From: Streptomyces iranensis
GTDB lineage: Bacteria; Actinomycetota; Actinomycetes; Streptomycetales; Streptomycetaceae
NCBI RefSeq assembly: GCF_017874715.1
Contig: NZ_JAGGLR010000043.1
Coordinates: 1-62,737, forward strand
Direction of reading: 5' to 3'
Length of the DNA: 62,737 bases
Shown: positions 26,373 to 34,277 of the stretch, one piece after another
How positions within the stretch are numbered: the stretch's first letter is position 1
How the letters are laid out: each line of letters starts with the position of its first letter
The notes under the pieces: generated by a model
Database searches by the model: none
What the model was told of the DNA's origin: nothing
The model's input: only the letters and a program-made list of their open reading frames with translations
Program-made: the position numbers and the translations under genes

Positions 26373-27182
26373 ATGACCACTCAGACTGAAACGGTCCGCT
26401 GGGAAGACCTGTTGCCGCGTGAGTTCGAGCAGCGGCTGGAGCGACTCCCCCTGGTGTACCTGCCGATGGGATTGTGCGAGCCGCACGGACACGTGGCCGC
26501 CTTCGGCCTGGACACTCACAAGGCGGCGTACATGTGTGAGGAATCCGCCCGCCGCTTCGGTGGAATCGTCGCACCGACCCAGACGTATCACATCCATGAA
26601 ACGGGATATCACCGGCCGTGGTTGAGGGAGGTCGTGGGCGATGTGAATCCACGGATGGGCAGCCTTCCCCCCGACGTTGTCCTGCGGCTGCTCGTCTTTC
26701 AGCTCCGGGCCTTTGTCAACGCGGGTTTCCGCGCTGTCGTCGTCGTCACCGGGCACAATGGCAACCAGCGCGACCTGCGGCTCGTCGCGGAGGAATTCCG
26801 CCGCGCCCGCCCCGTCCCGATCGTCGCCGTCAGCGACCCGGAACTCGTCGCCGGACGCTTCGAAGGCGACCACGCGGGACGCTATGAGATATCCCAGTTG
26901 ATGTACCTGCGCCCCGAACTGGTCAGGCTGGATCGCCTTGACGACCGGCGCGGCAGCACACTGGGCCGCTTCGCCCAAGGCGAAGACGCACATCTCGCCA
27001 CCGAGAGCGAGGGACGCGCGATCGTGGAAAGCAGCCTCGCCGCGCTCAAGAGCATCGTCGAGGACTGCCACCCCCTGCCCGGCATCGAGGATGTCCCGTT
27101 CATGCCCTTCGCCGAAGCCGAGCAGGTCTGGCGACGTGTGGCCGCCCGCACCGACGAGTGGTGCACCCTGCGGGAGGAGTGA
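26373..27182 (+). CDS. Creatininase-family amidohydrolase
   Basis: 269-residue member of the creatininase family of metal-dependent amidohydrolases. Metal ligands are visible in LPMGLCEPHGHVAAFGLDTHKA, HIHETGYH and GHNGNQRD, plus a late Glu in GDHAGRYEIS. Homologues hydrolyse creatinine, formamides or lactam-type bonds. In glycan operons the family is common, but its role is not defined. It follows the aldo/keto reductase by six bases and so belongs to the same operon. Confidence 0.82.
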   Translation: MTTQTETVRWEDLLPREFEQRLERLPLVYLPMGLCEPHGHVAAFGLDTHKAAYMCEESARRFGGIVAPTQTYHIHETGYHRPWLREVVGDVNPRMGSLPPDVVLRLLVFQLRAFVNAGFRAVVVVTGHNGNQRDLRLVAEEFRRARPVPIVAVSDPELVAGRFEGDHAGRYEISQLMYLRPELVRLDRLDDRRGSTLGRFAQGEDAHLATESEGRAIVESSLAALKSIVEDCHPLPGIEDVPFMPFAEAEQVWRRVAARTDEWCTLREE

Positions 27183-27187
27183 GGATC

Positions 27188-28333
27188 ATGTCCGCACCTG
27201 TCCGGTCCATCACGATGTGGGACTACTCCTGGTTGCTGCGCCGGTTCGGTGACGAGGCGGAGTACGCGGATGGCGAGCGGGTCCTCGACGAGCTGGCCGA
27301 GCGCGGCTACGACGTCGTGCGCATCGACGCCTTTCCGCACTGGATCGCCGCCGACAGCTCCGGGCGGCGGCCCGACGAGATCACTGCTCTGCCGCAGCCT
27401 CCGGGGTTCATGTGGGGGAACCACTCGACCGTCACCGTGCGGCCACGGGAGGCATTGATCGCGTTCCTGGCCGGGCTGCGTCGGCGGGGAATCCAGGCGG
27501 GTCTCTCCACCTGGTTCACTCCCGACTCGACCGGACGCGCGGCGCAGGTGGTCACTCCGGCCGATCTTTCAAGGATCTGGTTGGAAACTCTCGGAGTAAT
27601 CCAAGACGCCGGTCTCAGTGATGTCGTGGCATATGTCGATCTGTGCAACGAGTGGCCGGCCTGGGCTCCGGGCATCGCCAAGCAGCTGTTCGGTGAGATC
27701 CAGTCGGTCTTCGCGCTGAATGAGCCGTTCACGCAGGAGCAGATTCGGCGCATCGACAGCTACCAGGAGTCACTGATCGCGGTCAAGCGGCAGTTCCCCG
27801 GAATTCCTGTGACGTTTTCGTACTATCTCCGAGGCGTGACGCCGCCGTTGAGTACGGACGTGATGCGGCTTTCGACGGCTGCTTTCGACCTCGCCGAACC
27901 GCACCTGTGGCTCGTTGCGGGATGCCCACGTTTCGTCGCCAGAACGAAATGGACCGGTGATTTCGAGAACGACATCCGCGGGCTCGCCGAACACCAGAGC
28001 CTGGTGCAGCGGTACTACCCGGCCGAACGGGAAGTCTTTCTGGCCGAGCTGGAGGCGCTGCTCGACGTGTGGCAGGGCTGGGCGGCTGACCGTGGGTTGC
28101 CCTTGTGGACGACCGAGGGATGGGCGTCAGTGGGCTGGTCACCAGAGCTCGTTCCCGGCTGGAGCGGGTGGGACTACGTCAAGGACGTTGCCGAGCACGC
28201 GGTCGGCATGGCGTTGGAGCGAGGCTGGCAGGGGATCTGCACAAGTAACTTCTCGCAGCCGCACCACGCCGGGATGTGGGCAGATACCGGATGGCACCGC
28301 GCACAGACCGCCCGTATCAGGGGTGGCGGATGA
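27188..28333 (+). CDS. GH5-like cellulase-family protein
   Basis: 381-residue TIM-barrel protein resembling the cellulase-like group of clan GH-A. It opens with MWDYSWLLRRFGDEAEYADG. The putative acid/base Glu lies in DLCNEWPAW (Asn-Glu pair) and a second Glu in WTTEGWASVGW fits a nucleophile position. No signal peptide or carbohydrate-binding module is present, so it should act inside the cell on imported oligosaccharides. The ATG at 27188 was chosen because GAGGAGTGAGG lies upstream, overlapping the end of the creatininase-like gene. Specificity is unknown. Confidence 0.72.
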   Translation: MSAPVRSITMWDYSWLLRRFGDEAEYADGERVLDELAERGYDVVRIDAFPHWIAADSSGRRPDEITALPQPPGFMWGNHSTVTVRPREALIAFLAGLRRRGIQAGLSTWFTPDSTGRAAQVVTPADLSRIWLETLGVIQDAGLSDVVAYVDLCNEWPAWAPGIAKQLFGEIQSVFALNEPFTQEQIRRIDSYQESLIAVKRQFPGIPVTFSYYLRGVTPPLSTDVMRLSTAAFDLAEPHLWLVAGCPRFVARTKWTGDFENDIRGLAEHQSLVQRYYPAEREVFLAELEALLDVWQGWAADRGLPLWTTEGWASVGWSPELVPGWSGWDYVKDVAEHAVGMALERGWQGICTSNFSQPHHAGMWADTGWHRAQTARIRGGG

Positions 28334-28669
28334 CAACCAGGGAAAACGTACGGCTCGCAGGGTCCGGACGTGAGCGGAGAAACAAGCAGGTTTTTCCAAG
28401 TGCAACGCAAGTTTTCTCCAAGAGGCCGGCGGAGATCCGGCGTAGTTTTGTCCCACTCCGTGTCGGCGGCTACTGGTGAACGCGGCCCGTTAGTGCTTCT
28501 GTGCTCCCGCCGGAGGGCGTGGTTATGGCCTGGCCACTTCGTCTCGCGCACAGTTCCCGTCGCGCGCCGACACGATGAGCCGCCGCACCCCGGTGTCCAC
28601 ACCGTCGGCAGGCTCCCTTACCGGTACCAGAATCATTTACGGCCGTAGGCCGCCCCAGGAGGAAACGCT
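28334..28669 (+). promoter_or_regulatory. Promoter region of the GH3 gene with TTGGAA motif pair
   Basis: A 336-bp gap without a gene. On the minus strand it carries TTGGAAAAACCTGC (28399-28386) and TTGGAGAAAACTTGC (28421-28407), 22 bp apart, closely matching the motifs in front of the AraC-controlled operon. A GGAGG site at 28659 serves the GH3 start. This suggests a separate promoter for the GH3 gene under AraC control. Confidence 0.45.
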
Positions 28670-30985
28670 GTGACCACACCTCAGTGGGCCGCAGGATGCG
28701 ATATCGACGCCATCATGGCCGCGATGACGTTGCCGGAGAAACTCGCGCAACTGGCCTCCGTGTGGCCGGAGGGCAGCGGTCCGCCCGGTGAAACCGTGGC
28801 ACCGATGCAAGGCGAGATGCTCACGGACACGTTCCAGGACACGACGCTGCTCGAACACGGCCTCGGCCAGTTCACCCGACCGCTCGGAAGCCGGGCCGGC
28901 ACCGTGGCGGAACGGCTGGAATTCGCCCGCGGCCTGCAGCGCGATGCCGTGCGGCACAGCCGCTTCGGCATCCCGGCGCTGGTCCACGAGGAATGTCTGA
29001 CCGGACTGCAACTGTACGGCGCCGCCACGTACCCTTCCCCGCTGGCTTGGGGCGCTAGCTGGGACGCGGGCCTGGTTGGCGAGATGGCCGGGCAGATCGG
29101 GTCGACCATGCGGCAGCTGAACATCCACCTCGGACTGGCCCCGGTGCTCGATGTCGTTCGAGATCCGCGATGGGGCCGGGTGGAGGAGTGCATCTCCGAA
29201 GACCCGTACCTGGTGGGCGTCCTGGGCACGGCGTACGTCGACGGCCTGCAGTCCGCCGGCCCCGGTGCGACCGTCAAGCATTTTCTCGGCTACTCGAACT
29301 CGCGCGGCGGACGCAACTTGGCGCCGGTGCACGCGGGGCCGCGCGAGGTCGCCGAGGTATTCGCGCTGCCCTTCGAAATGGTGGTCAAGAACGCCCGTCC
29401 GCGTGCGGTGATGCACTCCTATGCCGAGATCGACGGCACCCCGGTCGCCGCCGACCCACGGCTGCTCACCGAGCTGTTGCGCGTTCGCTGGGGATTCGAA
29501 GGTGTTGTGGTCGCTGACTACTTCGGTGTGACGTTCCTGCACACTTTGCACGACGTGGCTGCCGACCTCGGCGACGCGGCGGTGCTCGCACTGTCGGCCG
29601 GGGTCGATATCGAGTTGCCGGCGGGCCGGGCCTACCTGGCCCCGCTTGCGGAACGCGTCCGCAGCGGCGCCTGCCCGATGGAACTGGTGGACCGGTCGGT
29701 GCGACTGGTGCTCCGCCACAAGCTCGAACTCGGCGTGTTCGCCGAGGCCGTCGAGAACGCCCAGGCGGTCGATGTCGATCCGCCGGATTTTCGTGCGGTG
29801 GCCCGACGGCTCGCCGAGGAATCGGTGATCCTGCTGAGCAATCCCCAGGGGATCCTGCCGCTGCGACCGGTCGCGAGGGTGGCAGTGGTGGGTCCGAACG
29901 CCGACTCGCCCGAGGCCATGCTCGGCAACTACAGCTTCACCAACCACGTGCAGACTCCCCCCGGCACGCCGATCGGCATCGACCTGCCCACCGTGCTGGC
30001 GGCGCTGAGCGAACAGCTGCCGGACGGGACCGAAGTCGTCCACGCGCCCGGTTGCGCGGTACGCGCCGACGCGGAGGCCGAGGCCGACGCCGCCGATACG
30101 ATCGCGGCGGCGGCGGCAGCCGCCGAGAGTGCGGATGTGTGCATCGCCGTGGTCGGCGACCGGGCGGGACTGTTCGGACGGGGCACTGTCGGCGAGGGGA
30201 GCGACGCTGCGGCGCTGGAACTGCCGGGACGTCAGCAGGCGCTGCTCGACGCGGTGCTCGACACCGGCACCCCGGTGGTGGTGGTCCTGGTCACCGGACG
30301 GCCGTATCCGATGGGGGCCTTCGCAGACCGAGCGGCCGCCGTCGTTCAAGCGTTCTTCCCGGGCGAAGAGGGAGCGCCGGCTATCGCGGGCGTGCTGACC
30401 GGGCGCGTCAATCCGAGCGGCAGGCTGCCGGTCAGCATTCCGCGCGACTGCGCCGGCCAGCCCCACTCGTACCGGCATCCACGGCTCGGTGGTCGCAGCC
30501 CGGTGTCGAACGTGGACCCCAGTCCGCTGTTCGCGTTCGGACACGGCCTGTCGTACACCACCTTTACCTGCAGTGACCTGCGCGTCACCGCCGATCATTG
30601 GGACACCGCCGGCACGCTTCGGGTGCGGTGCCGGGTCCGCAACGACGGTGAGCGCGTCGGCGCCGAAGTGGTGCAGCTCTATGTGCGCGATCTCGTCGCC
30701 TCGGTCACCCGGCCGATGCGACAGCTGCTGGGCTGGGCGCGCGTCGGCCTGGCGCCGGGCGAGGCACACGTCGTCGAGTTCACGGTGCCGGCGGACCGGC
30801 TGGCGTTCGTCGGACCGGAGTCGGCGTGGATCGTGGAGCCGGGGGAGTTCGAGTTCTCGGTCGCGTCGTCGGCCGAGGCGCCTGGGGTGCGGACCACGGT
30901 CGGGTTGCAGGGCCCCGTGCGGGTGCTGACCGAGGATCGCAGCCTTCTCACGGCTGTGCGTGTGCATGAGGGGGATGCCTGGTAG
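28670..30985 (+). CDS. GH3 beta-glucosidase/beta-xylosidase
   Basis: 771-residue family-3 glycoside hydrolase. The N-terminal barrel holds GATVKHFLGYSNSRGGRN (substrate Lys-His) and the nucleophile Asp in GFEGVVVADYFGV. An alpha/beta sandwich domain follows (SVILLSNPQGILPL, VAVVGPNADS), then a fibronectin-III-like C-terminal domain. No signal peptide, so it acts on imported oligosaccharides. The GTG start follows CAGGAGGAAA. The domain pattern resembles bacterial beta-xylosidases and beta-glucosidases equally. Last gene of the sugar locus. Confidence 0.92.
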   Translation: MTTPQWAAGCDIDAIMAAMTLPEKLAQLASVWPEGSGPPGETVAPMQGEMLTDTFQDTTLLEHGLGQFTRPLGSRAGTVAERLEFARGLQRDAVRHSRFGIPALVHEECLTGLQLYGAATYPSPLAWGASWDAGLVGEMAGQIGSTMRQLNIHLGLAPVLDVVRDPRWGRVEECISEDPYLVGVLGTAYVDGLQSAGPGATVKHFLGYSNSRGGRNLAPVHAGPREVAEVFALPFEMVVKNARPRAVMHSYAEIDGTPVAADPRLLTELLRVRWGFEGVVVADYFGVTFLHTLHDVAADLGDAAVLALSAGVDIELPAGRAYLAPLAERVRSGACPMELVDRSVRLVLRHKLELGVFAEAVENAQAVDVDPPDFRAVARRLAEESVILLSNPQGILPLRPVARVAVVGPNADSPEAMLGNYSFTNHVQTPPGTPIGIDLPTVLAALSEQLPDGTEVVHAPGCAVRADAEAEADAADTIAAAAAAAESADVCIAVVGDRAGLFGRGTVGEGSDAAALELPGRQQALLDAVLDTGTPVVVVLVTGRPYPMGAFADRAAAVVQAFFPGEEGAPAIAGVLTGRVNPSGRLPVSIPRDCAGQPHSYRHPRLGGRSPVSNVDPSPLFAFGHGLSYTTFTCSDLRVTADHWDTAGTLRVRCRVRNDGERVGAEVVQLYVRDLVASVTRPMRQLLGWARVGLAPGEAHVVEFTVPADRLAFVGPESAWIVEPGEFEFSVASSAEAPGVRTTVGLQGPVRVLTEDRSLLTAVRVHEGDAW

Positions 30986-31029
30986 GGCCTGGCCGGCCTC
31001 ACTGGTCAGTGGCATGTCGGCCGGACTGC

Positions 31030-31055
31030 GGGTGTCGTTGCGGGGGGGGACACCC
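31030..31055 (+). terminator. Hairpin after the GH3 gene
   Basis: GGGTGTC pairs with GACACCC around a G-rich loop, 45 bp after the GH3 stop. No T-run follows, as is common for actinomycete terminators. Confidence 0.4.
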
Positions 31056-31059
31056 CGGG

Positions 31060-31250
31060 GAGATGCGAGATGGCCGATCTCCGGGATGACCTGAAGGTGT
31101 TGACGGCGGATTTGTCCGTCGAGTGCTTCGCGGCCGACCGGCCGCTTGAACAGCGCGGCCACTCCCTGCGCGGTGTCGCTCTTGCGGAACCGGCGGTCGA
31201 TGAGGGTCTTGACCCGCGACAGGGTCCAAGTCTGGTCCGGCCCTGCGCCG
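31060..31250 (-). pseudogene. IS630-type transposase fragment (winged-helix part)
   Basis: Minus-strand translation gives GPDQTWTLSRVKTLIDRRF followed by FRKSDTAQGV, a match to the DNA-binding helix of IS630-family transposases. No catalytic domain, start or stop is present. It marks the border between the intact sugar locus and the transposon-rich half. Confidence 0.55.
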
Positions 31251-31640
31251 ACTCGCGGAAGGCCGGCCGCTCATCGGTCAGCCCGCCCCCCTTGCGTATA
31301 CCTCATCCAATCGGCATACCGCAGGGATCACGGGCCGTCAGCCACCGCCGACACCCACGCGTTGAAGGTCGGTAATCGTTGTGGCTGAAGACACGTGCAC
31401 CGGGACAGCACATCAGGACGTTTCGGCAAGTTTCCCGTACGGTCGCGCATTCACGGCCCCACGGCACCGCTCATACGGTGGTGAGCAGAAGAGAACCGGG
31501 CCCCTCGGCATAGCGGCTCAATTGGCCGACCACCCACATCGGAATAACTTTCCGGCAGCCAAATTGCACGGCTGTGTACAGGCTGGCATATAAAGGAGAG
31601 AATCATGACACAGTAGCTCGCAAGTAACGAGTCAATCATC
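31251..31640. other. Gene-poor gap
   Basis: No convincing gene. The sequence becomes less GC-rich toward the right, in step with the low-GC SDR/AraC chimera that follows. Short open frames lack homology or a ribosome site. Confidence 0.4.
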
Positions 31641-32188
31641 TTGCCCCTTGCCCCTTGCCCCTTGCCCGCAAGGTTGCACTGGTCACTGGTGGTGCTAGCG
31701 GAATCGGTGCGGCAATCGTACGGGAGATGGCGACAGCACGAGTGGGTTGGAATTTTGCTGTTGATCAGTACTCTCAACTCCTGCTGTTGGAGACCCTTCG
31801 AATTTACATGAGCAAGGCAGAGTCCATGCCCCCCGGTTGGCTACGCGCGGTAGCCGACGATCAGTTGAGACCAATCCTGACGGCCATTCATGCACAGCCT
31901 GCTCACCCTTGGACACTCGCGACTCTGGCCCGAATCAGCGCTATGTCTCGCACTACATTTTCCGAGCATTTTCGCGTAGTTGCCGGAATACCGCCCATGA
32001 CGTACTTGAAGCGGCTACGGATTCATCTCGCCGAGCGCTCCTTGAGGACCGAAGATACACCCATCGGTAAGCTCGCGGCCGATTTGGGGTACGGTTCCGA
32101 CAGTTCATTTAACAACACCTTTAAAAGCGTTAGCGATATTTCCCCCTTTAATTATCGGAAAAAATATAGAGGAACGCTTGCTGTCTAA
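31641..32188 (+). pseudogene. Chimera of an SDR N-terminus and an AraC-type C-terminus
   Basis: The frame opens after a tandem TTGCCCC repeat (31641-31667) with KVALVTGGASGIGAAIVREM, the cofactor loop of a short-chain dehydrogenase. It then switches abruptly after about 25 residues to the C-terminal half of an AraC-family regulator (WTLATLARISAMSRTTFSEH, then IGKLAADLGYGSDSSFNNTF). The catalytic part of the SDR and the sensor of the regulator are missing. Only TTG-type starts are available. Codon use is richer in A/T than in neighbours, indicating foreign origin. The stop TAA is part of the CTAA target duplication of the adjacent IS. Confidence 0.7.
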
Positions 32189-32212
32189 TACTCCAGCTGT
32201 AGATCGTGATCT

Positions 32213-33529
32213 TCATGTCTGGGATGCGGCTTGTCGTAGGTAATGGCTGGTCCGTGACCGTGCCTGGTGGCGGCGTCGCCAGTCGGACCAGCCGAGCCGG
32301 TGGGCCAGATCGTGAAGAGGCCGGACGGCAACGGTGATGAACAGTCGCTGGATCTCATTGCAGGTCAGCGGGATCAGACCGCCGGGTCCCGGCCGGTGGG
32401 CATGCTCGTCGGCTCGGACGACGGCGAGGAAGGCGTGGGCGAGCATGGCAAGGGTGACCCAGCGGCTCCAGGAGGGGTAGCGACGGACCTGGTGCACGTC
32501 GAGCCCGGCCAGGCCCTTTCCGGCCTGGAACGTTTCCTCCACTCGCCACCTGGAGCCGGCGATCCTTACCAGAGTGTTCAGCGGCACCAGCTGGGCGGAA
32601 TGGCAGCGGTAGTAGGCCAGTTCGCCGGTGGCTCGGTTGCGGCGGATCAGCAGCTGGCGCCCTTCTGATCCCGTGGCGACCAGATCGATCACGGCCCAGT
32701 CGTAGAAACGCTGTCCCTTCGCTCCTTGTCCGGCGGACAGCTTCTGCCAGGCCCGCCGGGGCAGCTTGGCAGCCAGGGCATCCGCACGGAACTCGCCTGC
32801 CCCGGTGGTCACTTCAGCCGAGCAGGCCACTGCGAGCACGTAGCCCAGGCCACGTTCCTCCAGAGCGGACCGCAGTTTCGGGTTGCCGCCATAGACCTCG
32901 TCGCCGGTCACCCAGCCGACGTGGTGTCCGGCGTCCAGGAACCGTTCGATCATCACGCGGGCCAGCTCCGGCTTGGTCGCGAAGTCAGTGTCCTCTCCGA
33001 GTCCGGCCGCCCGGCAGCGGTCGGGGTCAGAGATCCAGGAGCGCGGGATGTACAGCTCGCGGTCCACCGCTGCGTGCCCGCGGGCGCCAGCGTAGACAAG
33101 GCAGACGGCGACCTGGGAGTTCTCGATCCGGCCGACGGTGCCGGTGTATTGGCGCTGGACACCAACGGTGTGGGTGCCCTTCTTCACGTCGCCGGTCTCG
33201 TCCACGACCAGCACCGCGGCCTCGTCGTGCAGATGCTCCACGACGTACTCGCGGACGTCGTCGCGGACGGCATCGGCGTCCCAGGCCGCCCGGCACAGTA
33301 GATGCTGCATGCCATGCGGATTCGCGTCCCCGACCCACTCCGCGATCGTCCAGCAGTTCTTGCGCGGCAGGTCCGCCAGCAGTCCCAACACCAATCGCCC
33401 GGCCCGCCGCCGGGGTTCGACCCGGGCGAATCGGCCCGCGATACGCCCCGTGGCCACCTCAAACGCCTCCCGCCAACGGACGGGATCTATGCGGTGACCT
33501 GCGGCCACCGTCTGATCTTCTGTCTTCAC
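32213..33529 (-). CDS. IS701-family transposase
   Basis: 438-residue DDE transposase. The catalytic Asp residues are in LVVDETGDVKKGTH and VTGDEVYGGN, and the Glu in WRVEETFQAGKGLAGLD. The GTG at 33529 (VKTEDQTV) is the likely start because homology begins shortly after. The frame extends upstream without support. The last codons run into the left inverted repeat. All catalytic residues are present, so the element may still be mobile. Confidence 0.88.
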   Translation of the reverse strand: MKTEDQTVAAGHRIDPVRWREAFEVATGRIAGRFARVEPRRRAGRLVLGLLADLPRKNCWTIAEWVGDANPHGMQHLLCRAAWDADAVRDDVREYVVEHLHDEAAVLVVDETGDVKKGTHTVGVQRQYTGTVGRIENSQVAVCLVYAGARGHAAVDRELYIPRSWISDPDRCRAAGLGEDTDFATKPELARVMIERFLDAGHHVGWVTGDEVYGGNPKLRSALEERGLGYVLAVACSAEVTTGAGEFRADALAAKLPRRAWQKLSAGQGAKGQRFYDWAVIDLVATGSEGRQLLIRRNRATGELAYYRCHSAQLVPLNTLVRIAGSRWRVEETFQAGKGLAGLDVHQVRRYPSWSRWVTLAMLAHAFLAVVRADEHAHRPGPGGLIPLTCNEIQRLFITVAVRPLHDLAHRLGWSDWRRRHQARSRTSHYLRQAASQT

Positions 33530-33655
33530 ACACCGATGATCACCGGTGGCCGCACCTGCTCCCGCACCAGCCCGGACCTGTGTGACCGGCTGACGGACGG
33601 CGAACTGCCGGAAATCCGGGCGACGGCCACCAGCCCGGCTGACACGCTGGCGCAC

Positions 33656-34090
33656 ATGACCACGCCACTCACCGCAAGACAACGACTCGCCGCGCTCCAC
33701 AGCTATGCGGCCGTGAACGGTGAGGACTTCACCGGCCAGAACCTGGCTTCCGCTCGCACGTCGCGGCTGCGTTTCACCCGCTGCTCGTTCAGCGGGGCCG
33801 ATCTACGCCACGCCACCCTGGACGGGTGTTGGTTCAAGTTCTGTGACTTTAGCGACGCAGACCTGCGTGGGGCTTCACTGCGCGGGGTCAGCCTGGCCGG
33901 ATGCGATCTGCGAGATGCTGACCTGCGCGACACCGATCTGACCGACGCCAGGTTCGGAAGCGTGAACACTGGCGTTCCCCCGCTCGGGCTGACCTACGTC
34001 ACCGGTGCCCGGTTCGAAGGAGCGTCCTTGCGCAACGTTCAAGCGGAAGGCGTCATCGGGTGGCCACCCGGGCACGGCGCGAACGAGTAG
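33656..34090 (+). CDS. Pentapeptide-repeat protein, IS passenger
   Basis: 144-residue protein. After about 25 residues it is built of consecutive A(D/N)LXX-type pentapeptides: FSGADLRHATLDGCWF, FSDADLRGASLRGVSLAG, CDLRDADLRDTDLTDARF, then ARFEGASLRNVQ. Such proteins form a right-handed quadrilateral helix. Some mimic DNA and protect gyrase. The gene lies inside the IS inverted repeats, divergent from the transposase, and so moves with the element. Function is unknown. Confidence 0.8.
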   Translation: MTTPLTARQRLAALHSYAAVNGEDFTGQNLASARTSRLRFTRCSFSGADLRHATLDGCWFKFCDFSDADLRGASLRGVSLAGCDLRDADLRDTDLTDARFGSVNTGVPPLGLTYVTGARFEGASLRNVQAEGVIGWPPGHGANE

Positions 34091-34277
34091 GGCCTGCCTG
34101 GCGGCAAGATCACGATCTACAGCTGCAGTACTAATCCATCTGCCCCCTGGCTTTATTGAGCAGTAGTGACGTCGCTTGTCGATCCATTCGGGTTCTGGCT
34201 CAACTTCTGTGACACGGTCACGTTGAGTCACAGCTGAGGTTCTCCGGGGCACACGCGAAGTCGCCCGAAAACGACTC

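Larger units (their letters stand above)
32189..34130. mobile_element. IS701-type element with passenger gene, TSD CTAA
   Basis: A 1942-bp element. Inverted repeats of 25 bp at 32189-32213 and 34106-34130 differ at one position. The shared core includes CAGCTGTAGATCGTGATCTT. Four-base direct repeats CTAA flank it (32185-32188 and 34131-34134), as expected for IS701-family transposition. It contains a transposase gene on the minus strand and a divergent pentapeptide-repeat gene. Ends, duplication and transposase motifs all look intact. Confidence 0.88.
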
